NCBI RefSeq assembly: GCF_009650435.1
Contig: NZ_VVIP01000005.1
Span: forward strand, 28,178 to 84,522
Direction: 5' to 3'
Source of the DNA: Foetidibacter luteolus
GTDB taxonomy: Bacteria; Bacteroidota; Bacteroidia; Chitinophagales; Chitinophagaceae
Length of the DNA stretch: 56,345 bases
Below the pieces are notes generated by a model, which was not told where the DNA came from, did not search any database, and saw only the letters and a program-made list of their open reading frames with translations. The translations under genes and the position numbers were made by a program. Shown here in pieces: positions 35,909 through 44,640 of the stretch. Within the stretch, counting starts at the first letter, position 1, and each line of letters begins with the position of its first letter.

Positions 35909-38344
35909 ATGTTTAAGAACTACATCAAAATTGCCTGGAGGAATTTGAGAAAGAATAAAACTTTCTCCATTATCAACATAGCTGGCCTAGCTATTGGTTT
36001 ATCGTGTTTTTTGCTGATTGCATTGTATGTAATGGACGAGCTTAGCTTTGACAGGCATTATAAAAATGCATCGCGGATATATCGCGTTAACAGCGATATA
36101 CGTTTTGGCGGCGCTAACCTGCACATGCCTTTGTCGTCAGACATGATGGGGCAGCTACTGAAAAAGGATTACCCGCAAATAGAAGAATATACCCGCGTTT
36201 ATACTTTTAACGGCAGCAAACTGGTTAAGAAGGGCAACGATTTCATAACAGAAAACCGGGTGGGCCATGTAGATTCCACCTTTTTTAAAGTCTTTTCACT
36301 GCCTTCCCTGCAAGGCAATGTGCATACCGCTTTAAACGAGCCTAATACAACCATATTAACTGCTTCTGCGGCACAAAAGTATTTTGGCTCAACCCAGGTG
36401 CTGGGAAAAACATTAGAACTACAGGAAGATGGAAAAGTAGTGCCCTATAAGGTAAATGCCGTTATTGAAGACATGCCGGATAATTCCCATTTTAAGTTTG
36501 ACATGTTGTTCTCTATGAAGAACGTGGATTACCAGTGGGGCCAACATACCAGCCATAATTTTTACACTTACCTGCTAATGAAGGATGAAAACGGTTACAA
36601 ACAGGTACAGGCTAAGTTTGGTGAGTACATTGAAAAATATGTAATGCCTATGGCCAGGCAATACATGAATGTGCAAAGCATGGATGAGTTTCAGAAAGCC
36701 GGTAACAAACTGGAGTACAGCCTGATGCCGCTTACGGATATCCACCTGCATTCAGACAGGCAGTTTGAACTCAGGCCTGCAGGAAACATACAGTATGTAT
36801 ATATCTTTTCCGCAGTGGCGGTATTTATATTGCTTATCGCATGTATTAATTTCATGAACCTTACAACAGCCCGTTCTGCCAACAGGGCAAGGGAAGTAGG
36901 TATAAGAAAAGTATTAGGTACCGAGCGCAAAGAGCTGGTTACCCAGTTTTTAATTGAATCTACGTTGATGGTGGTACTGTCCCTTGTAATCGCTTTGGCT
37001 ATTGATTATTCAGTGCTCGATTTGTTTAACAATGTGGCCGATAAGAAAATGACATTGGGAAGTTTGTTCTCTCCCTATATATTGCCGTTACTTGTGGCTT
37101 TGCCCTTTGTTACAGGCTTACTGGCAGGCAGCTACCCGGCCTTTTATCTTTCAGCCTTTAAGCCCATTGAGGTGTTGAAGGGAAAACTAAAGCTGGGCAG
37201 TAAAAGCGGTGGGCTTAGAAGTGTGCTGGTAGTGTTTCAGTTTGCCACATCTATCATACTCATCATCGGTACAATTGTAGTATACAGGCAACTGCACTAT
37301 ATACAAAACCAAAACCTGGGTTTTGATAAAGACCAGGTACTGGTAGTTGATGGCACTGGTGTGCTGGGCAACAATGTGAAGGCCTTTAAAAATGATGTGC
37401 TGAAAATGCAGGGCGTGCAAAGCGGTACCATCAGCGCTTTTTTACCGGTTTCCAATTCATCAAGAAACGATAACACTTTTTCTAAAACACCGGTAATGGA
37501 TGTGGCCAACGGTTTTGATATGCAGAACTGGCGTGTAGATTATGACTACATCAGAACGATGGGCATGAACATCATTAAAGGCCGCAACTTTAGCCCGGAT
37601 TATGGCGCTGATTCTTCCGCCATTATCATTAACGAAACTACGGCACAGATACTCGGCTATGCAGACCCGCTGGGCAAGCAGGTGTACTACGCTTCCGGCG
37701 GCGATGGTGAAAACAAAGCCTATACCATCATCGGCGTAGTTAAAAATTTCAATTTCGAGACAATTCATCATACCGTTGGGCCACTGGGTTTGTTTTTAGG
37801 CGAAAGCCCATGGACGGTTTCTTTTAAAGTAAATGCCGGTAACGTGCAAAACCTGGTAAGCCAGGTGCAAAACAAATGGAAAGCCATGGCCCCCGGAATG
37901 CCCTTTAGCTATCGCTTCTTAAACGAGTCCTTCGATGAAATGTACCGTGCAGAGCAGCGTGTGGGTACCATTGCCATGATATTCTCGGTACTTGCAATTG
38001 TAATAGCATGCCTGGGTTTATTTGGCCTGGCCACTTTTATAGCAGAGCAACGCACCAAAGAAATAGGCATACGCAAAGTATTGGGGGCTAGTGTAAATGG
38101 TATTGTACAGATGTTGTCGAAAGATTTTATGAAGCTGGTAGCCATATCATTCGTATTAGCTTCGCCGCTGGCCTGGTGGGCCATGAACAAATGGCTACAG
38201 GATTTTGCTTTCCGCATCAGCATTAGCTGGTGGATATTCGCTGTTGCCGGTGGCGCCGCATTGCTGATAGCGTTACTTACCGTAAGCTTCCAGGCCATCC
38301 GTGCCGCTTTGATGAACCCTGTAAAGAGCTTAAGAACAGAGTAA
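35909..38344 (+). CDS. FtsX/MacB-type ABC transporter permease (2)
   Basis: An 811-residue paralogue of the preceding permease with the same architecture: MFKNYIKIAWRNLRKNKTFSIINIAGLAIGLS at the start, FMNLTTARSANRAREVGIRKVLG in the middle and QRTKEIGIRKVLGASVNGIVQMLSKDF near the end. Both end in ALMNP or AVANP followed by VKSLRTE. The identical C-terminal VKSLRTE shows common descent, but the periplasmic domains have diverged. A terminator follows. The twin palindromes seen before permease 1 are absent here, so the paralogues are probably regulated differently. Confidence 0.92.
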   Translation: MFKNYIKIAWRNLRKNKTFSIINIAGLAIGLSCFLLIALYVMDELSFDRHYKNASRIYRVNSDIRFGGANLHMPLSSDMMGQLLKKDYPQIEEYTRVYTFNGSKLVKKGNDFITENRVGHVDSTFFKVFSLPSLQGNVHTALNEPNTTILTASAAQKYFGSTQVLGKTLELQEDGKVVPYKVNAVIEDMPDNSHFKFDMLFSMKNVDYQWGQHTSHNFYTYLLMKDENGYKQVQAKFGEYIEKYVMPMARQYMNVQSMDEFQKAGNKLEYSLMPLTDIHLHSDRQFELRPAGNIQYVYIFSAVAVFILLIACINFMNLTTARSANRAREVGIRKVLGTERKELVTQFLIESTLMVVLSLVIALAIDYSVLDLFNNVADKKMTLGSLFSPYILPLLVALPFVTGLLAGSYPAFYLSAFKPIEVLKGKLKLGSKSGGLRSVLVVFQFATSIILIIGTIVVYRQLHYIQNQNLGFDKDQVLVVDGTGVLGNNVKAFKNDVLKMQGVQSGTISAFLPVSNSSRNDNTFSKTPVMDVANGFDMQNWRVDYDYIRTMGMNIIKGRNFSPDYGADSSAIIINETTAQILGYADPLGKQVYYASGGDGENKAYTIIGVVKNFNFETIHHTVGPLGLFLGESPWTVSFKVNAGNVQNLVSQVQNKWKAMAPGMPFSYRFLNESFDEMYRAEQRVGTIAMIFSVLAIVIACLGLFGLATFIAEQRTKEIGIRKVLGASVNGIVQMLSKDFMKLVAISFVLASPLAWWAMNKWLQDFAFRISISWWIFAVAGGAALLIALLTVSFQAIRAALMNPVKSLRTE

Positions 38345-38366
38345 ATATCAATCAATATTTTTACTG

Positions 38367-38401
38367 CAAATGGCAATCTGTAAAGGTTGCCATTTGTTTT
38401 T
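38367..38401 (+). terminator. Terminator after FtsX permease 2
   Basis: CAAATGGCAA and TTGCCATTTG form a perfect 10-bp stem around a 10-nt loop, followed by TTTTT, 23 nt past the stop codon. Confidence 0.9.
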
Positions 38402-38407
38402 GGAGAT

Positions 38408-38552
38408 ACCCACCCTGAAACCCCATTGCTGCCCAAAGTACCGAACGATGAAGTGCTTGATTATAATTGGTTCTTTCACTGAAAGACCCAATTATAACAA
38501 AATCCTATTTGCAACGATTCCTCCACAAAGTTCCTGTAGCTGGTATCCAAAA
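38408..38552 (-). repeat. Family B repeat, left 145-bp copy flanking the polyamine-type cluster
   Basis: Identical at 143 of 145 positions to 45748-45892 and in the same orientation. It contains the 37-nt hairpin (38461-38497; arms TTATAATTGG/CCAATTATAA). It starts 7 bp after the permease terminator and ends 95 bp before the SAM decarboxylase gene. Confidence 0.95.
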
Positions 38553-38647
38553 AAAGCATCGGTGTTTTGGCTGCTTGTATTGCTGAAGCATTTGCTGGTT
38601 TTTCTTTATTTTCATCTTCAATATCAAAGAAAAGCTTCTCCCAAACT

Positions 38648-39001
38648 ATGATGTATTACCCGGGAACTCATCTAATTGCTTCTATACAGTCAGAAAATAT
38701 TTCTGCCCTTGCAGCCTCTGCCAGCTTTAAGCAACTGGTTGATGATGTGATAAAGCAACACAGCCTGCAAAAGCTGGGCGAAGTGTACCATGATTTTTCT
38801 CCGGCAGGTTTTACGGGCGTAATATGCCTTAGCGAAAGCCATATTTCTATTCACACCTGGCCGGAGTATGGCAAGGTTAACCTTGATATTTACCTAAGTA
38901 ACTATCAAAAAAATAACGAGGGTGCCGTTCATGGTATTTACCAATCTTTTTTGTCTTTTTTTGATGGGGTAGCATTGGATATGCAAACACTTAAACGTTA
39001 A
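38648..39001 (+). CDS. speD: S-adenosylmethionine decarboxylase proenzyme
   Basis: A 117-residue pyruvoyl enzyme of the short bacterial class. The start was chosen at the tandem ATGs at 38648/38651. SESHISIHTWPEYG contains the Glu-Ser self-cleavage site; the serine becomes the pyruvoyl group. FSPAGFTGVICL and LGEVYHDF are further family blocks. It produces decarboxylated SAM, the aminopropyl donor for spermidine. Here it heads a cluster with a membrane-bound spermidine-synthase-like protein instead of a cytoplasmic one, so its product may serve a specialised modification. The next gene starts two bases after the stop. Confidence 0.93.
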   Translation: MMYYPGTHLIASIQSENISALAASASFKQLVDDVIKQHSLQKLGEVYHDFSPAGFTGVICLSESHISIHTWPEYGKVNLDIYLSNYQKNNEGAVHGIYQSFLSFFDGVALDMQTLKR

Positions 39002-39003
39002 GT

Positions 39004-40887
39004 ATGGGCAGTATTACAGGATTATATCAATGCCCTGGCTGTTCCAAGCCCATCAGCTACCGCAGTAGTGAAGCAAATACTTTAGTTTGCTCCTGCGGAA
39101 CGGTAGTAAGCCGGTTAAAGAGCGGTGCAATGTCGTCTCTTGCTGTAGCAGTGGTCGCTTTTCCCGAAGACTATATTCAAACCGGCACTTCCGGAAAACG
39201 TAATGGTGTAAGATTTGAAGTTATAGGCCGTTGCCGCTTGTGGCTTGATGAAGCTGTATATAACTATTGGACGGTTATTTTTGATAATGGCAGTATTTGC
39301 TATTTGGCGGAAGGCTATGGATTATATGCTTTTCATACTCCGCTGGAACAAAGAGTAACCGCCTCCAATTTTAGTATTAAGAATGCCGGTACAGGCAGCG
39401 AGCTAAATTTGTTGGGCGAAGGGGATTATCTCTATCACGGCAAAGATACTGTTGTTAAAATAGAAGTAGAAGGTGAATGCATAATACCCGGCCAACCACG
39501 GGATGTAAGGATTTACAATTTCTCATCTTACACTGGTTTGCACCTGCAGTTTCTGGAATGGGCGCCTGATGCTTTAACCGCTTACCGGGTAGAATACATA
39601 AAACCCGGTGATCTTGAGTTGGCCAATACAAATGATGCAGCGTTACGGGGTAAAGAATTTAAATGCCCTGTATGTAAAATAAGTATTCAGGTAAAAACAT
39701 TTCCGTATGCACAAAGTTGCAGTTGTACAAACTGTGGCAATCATTTTTCGTTGCATAACAGTATTGACTTTAAAAAATCCGGTAAGGATAAGTTTGACGA
39801 TAATGCACTGAGCATTCCGCTTGGGGCAAAAGGCAATATTCAAGGCATAATGTATGAGGTGATTGGGTATGCTAAAAAGGAAGAGGCGAATGAATACCAG
39901 TCGCAATGGAAAGAGTATATTTTGTACAATAAAATAGAAGGATATGCTTTTTTAAGTGAATACAATGGACATTGGATTTACCTGAGAGAACAGGGTGATG
40001 CCCCTGTTGTTAAGCGCTTGAATGTTGATGAAATTGAGTATAGGCTTGAACCTTTTAAACGTTTTAATACATACACTTATAAAACTGTTGATACCGCCGG
40101 GGAATTTCCCTACGACATTTTTAATGACGGCAAAACAGAGGTGTGGGAGTTTATATCGCCACCGGAAATGTGGAGTGTGGAGATAAACAAGAGAGAAGGT
40201 GTTACCTGGTTTTATGGAAGGTATGTGAGCGAAAGAAAGATGAGAGAGCAGTTCCCTTATACTTTGCCTTATCCTTCTGGCGTAGGGGTATTACAGCCGG
40301 GGTTTATTAACCCGCTACGAATATTGAAAGCTGGTGTGCTGGCGGTTATATTTATGCTGATAGTACACATGATAATCGGGTCGTTCCTGCAAAACAAAGT
40401 ACTGTTGGATGCATCTTACACCCTTATTGACAGCCTTAATACAACCAGCTTTGTTACCGATAAATTTGAACTAACCAAAAGAAAAAGCAATCTTGAATTT
40501 CAAATAATAGCCCCTGTTAACAATAGCTGGTTTGAGTTGCAGGCCAACCTTGTAAATGCAAAAACCGGTGAAGAATTCACTGTTGAGCAAGGTGTTGAAT
40601 ACTATACCGGCTATGATGGAGGCGAAAGCTGGAGCGAAGGATCAACAAATGAAACCGTATACTTAAGCAGCATTCCTGCCGGCACTTATTTTTTGCAACT
40701 AAGCGGAACGAAAGAGATGTTTAGCCTGGTAAACAGCTTCCAAATAAAAGTTACATACGATACCGCTATGAGCCGAAACTTTTACATCTTTTTAGTTTTG
40801 TTGCTGCTGTGGCCGGTAATTAAATGCATACAAATAATTAATAAAGAAAAAAGAAGATGGTATAACAGTCCATTTTCGGCATCGTGA
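39004..40887 (+). CDS. DUF4178 protein with zinc ribbons and membrane segments
   Basis: A 627-residue protein with a repeated design: a zinc-ribbon-like start (CPGC at 10-13 and CSC near 29-31), a DUF4178-like beta domain, a second ribbon (CPVC at 221-224, CSCTNC near 240-245) and a second DUF4178-like domain (about 265-400). Then come a membrane segment (about 442-462), an extracytoplasmic beta domain and a last membrane segment (about 592-611). DUF4178 genes are known to neighbour SAM decarboxylase, spermidine-synthase-like and DUF350 genes; this locus has all of them. Biochemical function unknown. Starts two bases after speD stops. Confidence 0.82.
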   Translation: MGSITGLYQCPGCSKPISYRSSEANTLVCSCGTVVSRLKSGAMSSLAVAVVAFPEDYIQTGTSGKRNGVRFEVIGRCRLWLDEAVYNYWTVIFDNGSICYLAEGYGLYAFHTPLEQRVTASNFSIKNAGTGSELNLLGEGDYLYHGKDTVVKIEVEGECIIPGQPRDVRIYNFSSYTGLHLQFLEWAPDALTAYRVEYIKPGDLELANTNDAALRGKEFKCPVCKISIQVKTFPYAQSCSCTNCGNHFSLHNSIDFKKSGKDKFDDNALSIPLGAKGNIQGIMYEVIGYAKKEEANEYQSQWKEYILYNKIEGYAFLSEYNGHWIYLREQGDAPVVKRLNVDEIEYRLEPFKRFNTYTYKTVDTAGEFPYDIFNDGKTEVWEFISPPEMWSVEINKREGVTWFYGRYVSERKMREQFPYTLPYPSGVGVLQPGFINPLRILKAGVLAVIFMLIVHMIIGSFLQNKVLLDASYTLIDSLNTTSFVTDKFELTKRKSNLEFQIIAPVNNSWFELQANLVNAKTGEEFTVEQGVEYYTGYDGGESWSEGSTNETVYLSSIPAGTYFLQLSGTKEMFSLVNSFQIKVTYDTAMSRNFYIFLVLLLLWPVIKCIQIINKEKRRWYNSPFSAS

Positions 40888-40888
40888 C

Positions 40889-41065
40889 ATGAAGATTAAT
40901 TTTTTTAACGAAGAATCCCGCCTGCACCCGTTCAGGTGGTTTATTGTAATAGCTGTGGCATTAACAGGCTGGCTGGCTTATGCCGATTATTCCGGCTGGA
41001 ATGTGTTCAGCTTTGGCAATCAGCAACAGTGGAGTGCCAGCGGCCCCGGAACCCATCACAAATAG
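40889..41065 (+). CDS. 58-aa single-pass membrane peptide in the polyamine-type cluster
   Basis: A short gene whose ATG overlaps the preceding stop codon region (TGACATG). It starts MKINFFNEESRLHPFRWF, continues with a hydrophobic segment VIAVALTGWLAYADYSGW and ends in a polar glycine/histidine tail (GPGTHHK). The DUF350 gene starts two bases after its stop, which supports translation of both. I recognise no family; relatives may be missed in annotations because of size. Confidence 0.65.
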   Translation: MKINFFNEESRLHPFRWFIVIAVALTGWLAYADYSGWNVFSFGNQQQWSASGPGTHHK

Positions 41066-41067
41066 CG

Positions 41068-41298
41068 ATGGCAGTACAAATTATAAAACAATTATCTATG
41101 CAATACGTTACCAATTCTATCCTGTTTTCTTTTTTGGGTATAGCTATTTTGTTTATTTCATTTTTCCTCATAGAAATACTTACACCCAAACACAACATAC
41201 GCAAAGAAATACTGGAAAAGCAAAACATGGCGGTGGCTGTGCTTGCCGGTTTCTTTATGTTGGCCATTGCCATTATTATTGCTTCGGCCATTCATTAA
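41068..41298 (+). CDS. DUF350 family membrane protein
   Basis: A 76-residue protein with two membrane segments (about 18-38 and 54-75). The block KQNMAVAVLAGFFMLAIAIIIASAIH matches the C-terminal repeat of DUF350 proteins, which normally have two or four such segments. The start at 41068 is taken because it follows the 58-aa gene by two bases; the frame stays open upstream, overlapping that gene in another frame. DUF350 commonly accompanies DUF4178 and spermidine-synthase-like proteins. Probably a membrane component of the same complex. Confidence 0.8.
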   Translation: MAVQIIKQLSMQYVTNSILFSFLGIAILFISFFLIEILTPKHNIRKEILEKQNMAVAVLAGFFMLAIAIIIASAIH

Positions 41299-41312
41299 GT
41301 TTTCTTTACCGG

Positions 41313-41440
41313 GTTACCAGCGATAGTTTTTTATAGGGCAATCGTTGCAAATAGGATTTTGTTATAATTGGGTCTTTCAGTGAAAGAACCAATTATAATC
41401 AATCGGTTTATCGTTCGGTTATTGTGGCTGCTACGGGTTG
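41313..41440 (+). repeat. Family B repeat copy inside the cluster, inverted relative to the flanking copies
   Basis: Contains CGTTGCAAATAGGATTTTG and the 37-nt hairpin at 41362-41398, identical in the arms to the left flanking copy. Its outer parts are more diverged. It splits the cluster between the DUF350 and spermidine-synthase-like genes. Confidence 0.88.
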
Positions 41441-41488
41441 CTGTACAATCTTCCGGGCCGCTATGCAAAGCTTATAAGTTATTTACAC

Positions 41489-43015
41489 ATGCAACAAAAA
41501 GGAAACAGTGCACAATGGATTTTGCTGATAGCTGTGTTTGTTATTGCCACATGCGGGCTGATATATGAGCTTGTGGCAGGCACGCTGGCAAGCTACCTGC
41601 TGGGTGATAGCATTACACAATTCAGTACCATTATAGGTGTATATCTTTTTTCTATGGGGGTGGGGGCGTACCTGTCAAAGTATTTTAATGGCAATCTCTT
41701 AAAGTGGTTTATACAAATTGAATTACTTGTAGGTTTTGTGGGCGGTTACAGTGCGGTTATTTTGTTCGTTACTTTCCCGGTTGCAGCTTCTTTCAGAATT
41801 ATACTTTACGGTATTGTATTATTAACCGGTGTTCTTGTGGGACTGGAAATTCCTTTGCTGATGCGTATTCTAAAAGATAAAGTAGAGTTTAAGGAATTGG
41901 TAAGCCGGGTTTTTACATTTGATTATATTGGGGCTTTACTCGCTTCCCTGGTGTTTCCTTTGTTGTTGGTGCCTTACCTGGGTTTGATAAGAACATCCCT
42001 GTTTTTCGGCATTTTAAATATTGCTGTTGGTCTATACCTGTTGCAAAAATTTTCAACGGAGTTAAGACAGGTAACAGCTATAAGGATAACCGGCATAATT
42101 ATTCTGCTGGCAGAGCTCGTTTCTTTTGTGATGAGTGATTCCATTATGAACTTTAGTGAAACACTCATGTTTAATGACCGTGTTGTATACGCTAAATCTT
42201 CTCCGTACCAGCGTATAGTGGTTACCAAAAATAAAAGGGAGTTGCGCTTATTTTTAAATGGAAACCTCCAGTTTAGTACCCTGGATGAATACCGCTACCA
42301 TGAGGCCCTGGTACACCCGGCAATGCTGGCTTCCGGCAGTCCTGAAAAAGTTTTGGTATTGGGCGGCGGGGATGGCTTGGCTGTAAGGGAAATACTGAAA
42401 CATTCTTCTGTTAAAGCTGTTACACTTGTTGATCTTGATGCAGATATGACAAAACTTTTCAAAGGCCAGAACATTTTAACGCAAATCAACCAGTCATCCC
42501 TTAATAATAACCTTGTAAAAATCATTAATAATGATGCCTTTACCTGGCTGCGCAATAACAGGCAGGTTTTCGATTGCATCATTATTGATTTTCCAGACCC
42601 ATCTAATTTTTCTATTGGGAAGTTATACAGCACTGCTTTTTACCAGCTAGTAAAAAATACATTAGCGCCTGGGGGGTATGTTGTGGTACAGAGTACTTCT
42701 CCGTTTGTGGCGCCCAAAAGTTTTTGGTGTGTTAATGAGACATTGAGAACAGTTGGTTTTAACACAGTGCCTTATCATAATTACGTTCCTTCTTTTGGAG
42801 AGTGGGGGTACATTATGGCCACGATGGAAAAGGCAAATACTGCATTGGGAAACTTTTCGGCACGGCTGAAGTACCTTAACAAAGAAACATGGCAGCAAAT
42901 GCTGAATTTTCCTGAAGACATGAAACCTCATGAAATATTGGCTGTTAATAAGTTGAATAACCAGGCCCTTGTTAATTATTTTGAAGAAGAATGGGGGAAA
43001 TATTCAGAGCAATAG
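41489..43015 (+). CDS. Membrane-bound spermidine-synthase-like aminopropyltransferase
   Basis: A 508-residue protein. The start at 41489 (MQQKGNSAQWILLIAVFVIATCGLIYELVAGTLASYLLG) opens directly into the first of about seven membrane segments. A Rossmann methyltransferase-like domain follows from about residue 235: YHEALVHPAMLASG, KVLVLGGGDGLAVREIL (SAM-type glycine loop), VDLDADM and IIIDFPDPSN. Classical spermidine synthase has DSxDP at the last motif; here it is DFPDP, which may alter the substrate. A C-terminal soluble region follows. The fused membrane domain is found in DUF4178/DUF350-linked synthases. Confidence 0.88.
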   Translation: MQQKGNSAQWILLIAVFVIATCGLIYELVAGTLASYLLGDSITQFSTIIGVYLFSMGVGAYLSKYFNGNLLKWFIQIELLVGFVGGYSAVILFVTFPVAASFRIILYGIVLLTGVLVGLEIPLLMRILKDKVEFKELVSRVFTFDYIGALLASLVFPLLLVPYLGLIRTSLFFGILNIAVGLYLLQKFSTELRQVTAIRITGIIILLAELVSFVMSDSIMNFSETLMFNDRVVYAKSSPYQRIVVTKNKRELRLFLNGNLQFSTLDEYRYHEALVHPAMLASGSPEKVLVLGGGDGLAVREILKHSSVKAVTLVDLDADMTKLFKGQNILTQINQSSLNNNLVKIINNDAFTWLRNNRQVFDCIIIDFPDPSNFSIGKLYSTAFYQLVKNTLAPGGYVVVQSTSPFVAPKSFWCVNETLRTVGFNTVPYHNYVPSFGEWGYIMATMEKANTALGNFSARLKYLNKETWQQMLNFPEDMKPHEILAVNKLNNQALVNYFEEEWGKYSEQ

Positions 43016-43016
43016 T

Positions 43017-44633
43017 ATGCACCGCAGAAATTTTATACAACTATCAGCTTCATTGGCCGGATTAAACCTGTTACAGCAATCCTGTAGACACAGGCACATA
43101 CAGGGTACAATTATTGGCGCTTCATCCCAGGTAGGGCATTTGTTGAGAGATAAATCATTTGCTGAGCCTAAAACTGTTAAAGAGCATGAAGTTGTGGTTG
43201 TCGGCGGCGGCGTTAGTGGATTGTCGGCAGCGCGGTGGCTGTATCAAAATGACGTAACAGATTTTGCAGTTATAGAACTGGAGGATAAACCTGGGGGTAA
43301 TTCTGTATCTGGCGCTAATGAAATTTCATCTTTTCCCTGGGGTGCACATTATTTGCCCACACCCAATAATAATCTTCCCGAATACATTGAGTTTTTGAAG
43401 CAGTGCAATGTTGTTACGGGGTTTGATGAAAAAGGACTGCCCATTTACAATGATTACTACGTTTGTTTTGACCCTGAAGAGCGGCTTTATATTCACGGAA
43501 GCTGGCAGGAGGGATTGGTTCCAAAGTTTGCTGTTCCGCAAAAGGATGTAAAACAAATGGATGATTTTTTGCGGCTAATGAATAATTACCGGTATGCAAA
43601 AGGAAAAGACGGCAAGGATGCCTTTAGTATACCTGTTGATGAATCAAGCAGGGATGAAGCCTTTGCGATACTGGATAGTATAACGATGAAAGAGTGGATG
43701 GAGCAGCAGCACTTTAGCAGTTCTTACCTTGAATGGTATGTAAACTATTGTACAAGGGATGATTTTGGTACCACTTACGATAAAATAAGCGCCTGGATGG
43801 GTATTCATTATTTTGCTGCCCGTAAAGGGATGGGTTCCAATATCAATTATCATGATGTGTTAACCTGGCCGCAGGGCAATGCCTGGCTGGTGGAACAGTT
43901 AAAGAAACGGTTTGAAAAGCAGGTTATTACTGGTAGCCTGGCTGTTAAAGTGCAGAAGAACGGCGATGCCATACAGGTGAATTATCTTGATGTAAGAGCC
44001 AACGTGCTAAAAGCCATAAAAGCAAGGTATTGTATACTGGCTGTTCCGCAGTTTGTGGCAGCCCGTTTATTACCGAAAGATGATGAACGCATTAAGTTGG
44101 TTCATCAGCACATGCATTATGCCCCCTGGATGGTAGCAAACCTGAAAGTAGGCCAGTTAACCGAACGTAGTGGTGTACCTGCCTGCTGGGATAATGTTTT
44201 GTATGGCAGCAATTCTTTGGGTTACGTGGTAGCTACACATCAATTACTGCAGCAGGATATAAAAAACAGAAACCTTACCTATTACCTGCCATTAACAGAT
44301 CTGGAACCTGCGGCTCAACGAAAAGCTGCGCTACAAAGAACTTACAGCGAGTGGGTAGATATTATCATCAACGATTTAAAAGTGGTGCACCCTGACATTG
44401 CAGAGAAAACAGAGCGGCTTGATATTATGCTTTGGGGACATGCCATGATTCAACCGCTACCCGGTCTTGTTTTTGGGAATACACGCAAAAGGTTAAGCGC
44501 AGCCGTTGATGACAGGATATTCTTTGCCCATACGGATGTGGCCGGCATCAGCATTTTTGAGGAGGCCTTTTACCAGGGTATCAAAGCTGCGGGGTCTGTT
44601 ATTCAGCATAAAAACGGAAGTATAATTATCTAA
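43017..44633 (+). CDS. Tat-exported FAD-dependent amine-oxidase-like protein
   Basis: A 538-residue flavoprotein starting MHRRNFIQLSASLAGLNLLQQSC, a twin-arginine signal (RRNFIQ) whose end also resembles a lipidation site. The dinucleotide motif VVVVGGGVSGLSAARWLYQ (about 57-75) and IELEDKPGGNS follow; ISIFEEAFYQGIKAAGSVI near the end is the usual second FAD contact. It resembles polyamine/amine oxidoreductases (protoporphyrinogen-oxidase-type). Tat export implies a folded flavoprotein in the periplasm, so it would act on an exported or membrane-exposed amine. Its ATG is one base past the previous stop. Confidence 0.85.
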   Translation: MHRRNFIQLSASLAGLNLLQQSCRHRHIQGTIIGASSQVGHLLRDKSFAEPKTVKEHEVVVVGGGVSGLSAARWLYQNDVTDFAVIELEDKPGGNSVSGANEISSFPWGAHYLPTPNNNLPEYIEFLKQCNVVTGFDEKGLPIYNDYYVCFDPEERLYIHGSWQEGLVPKFAVPQKDVKQMDDFLRLMNNYRYAKGKDGKDAFSIPVDESSRDEAFAILDSITMKEWMEQQHFSSSYLEWYVNYCTRDDFGTTYDKISAWMGIHYFAARKGMGSNINYHDVLTWPQGNAWLVEQLKKRFEKQVITGSLAVKVQKNGDAIQVNYLDVRANVLKAIKARYCILAVPQFVAARLLPKDDERIKLVHQHMHYAPWMVANLKVGQLTERSGVPACWDNVLYGSNSLGYVVATHQLLQQDIKNRNLTYYLPLTDLEPAAQRKAALQRTYSEWVDIIINDLKVVHPDIAEKTERLDIMLWGHAMIQPLPGLVFGNTRKRLSAAVDDRIFFAHTDVAGISIFEEAFYQGIKAAGSVIQHKNGSIII

Positions 44634-44640
44634 TGGCTAT

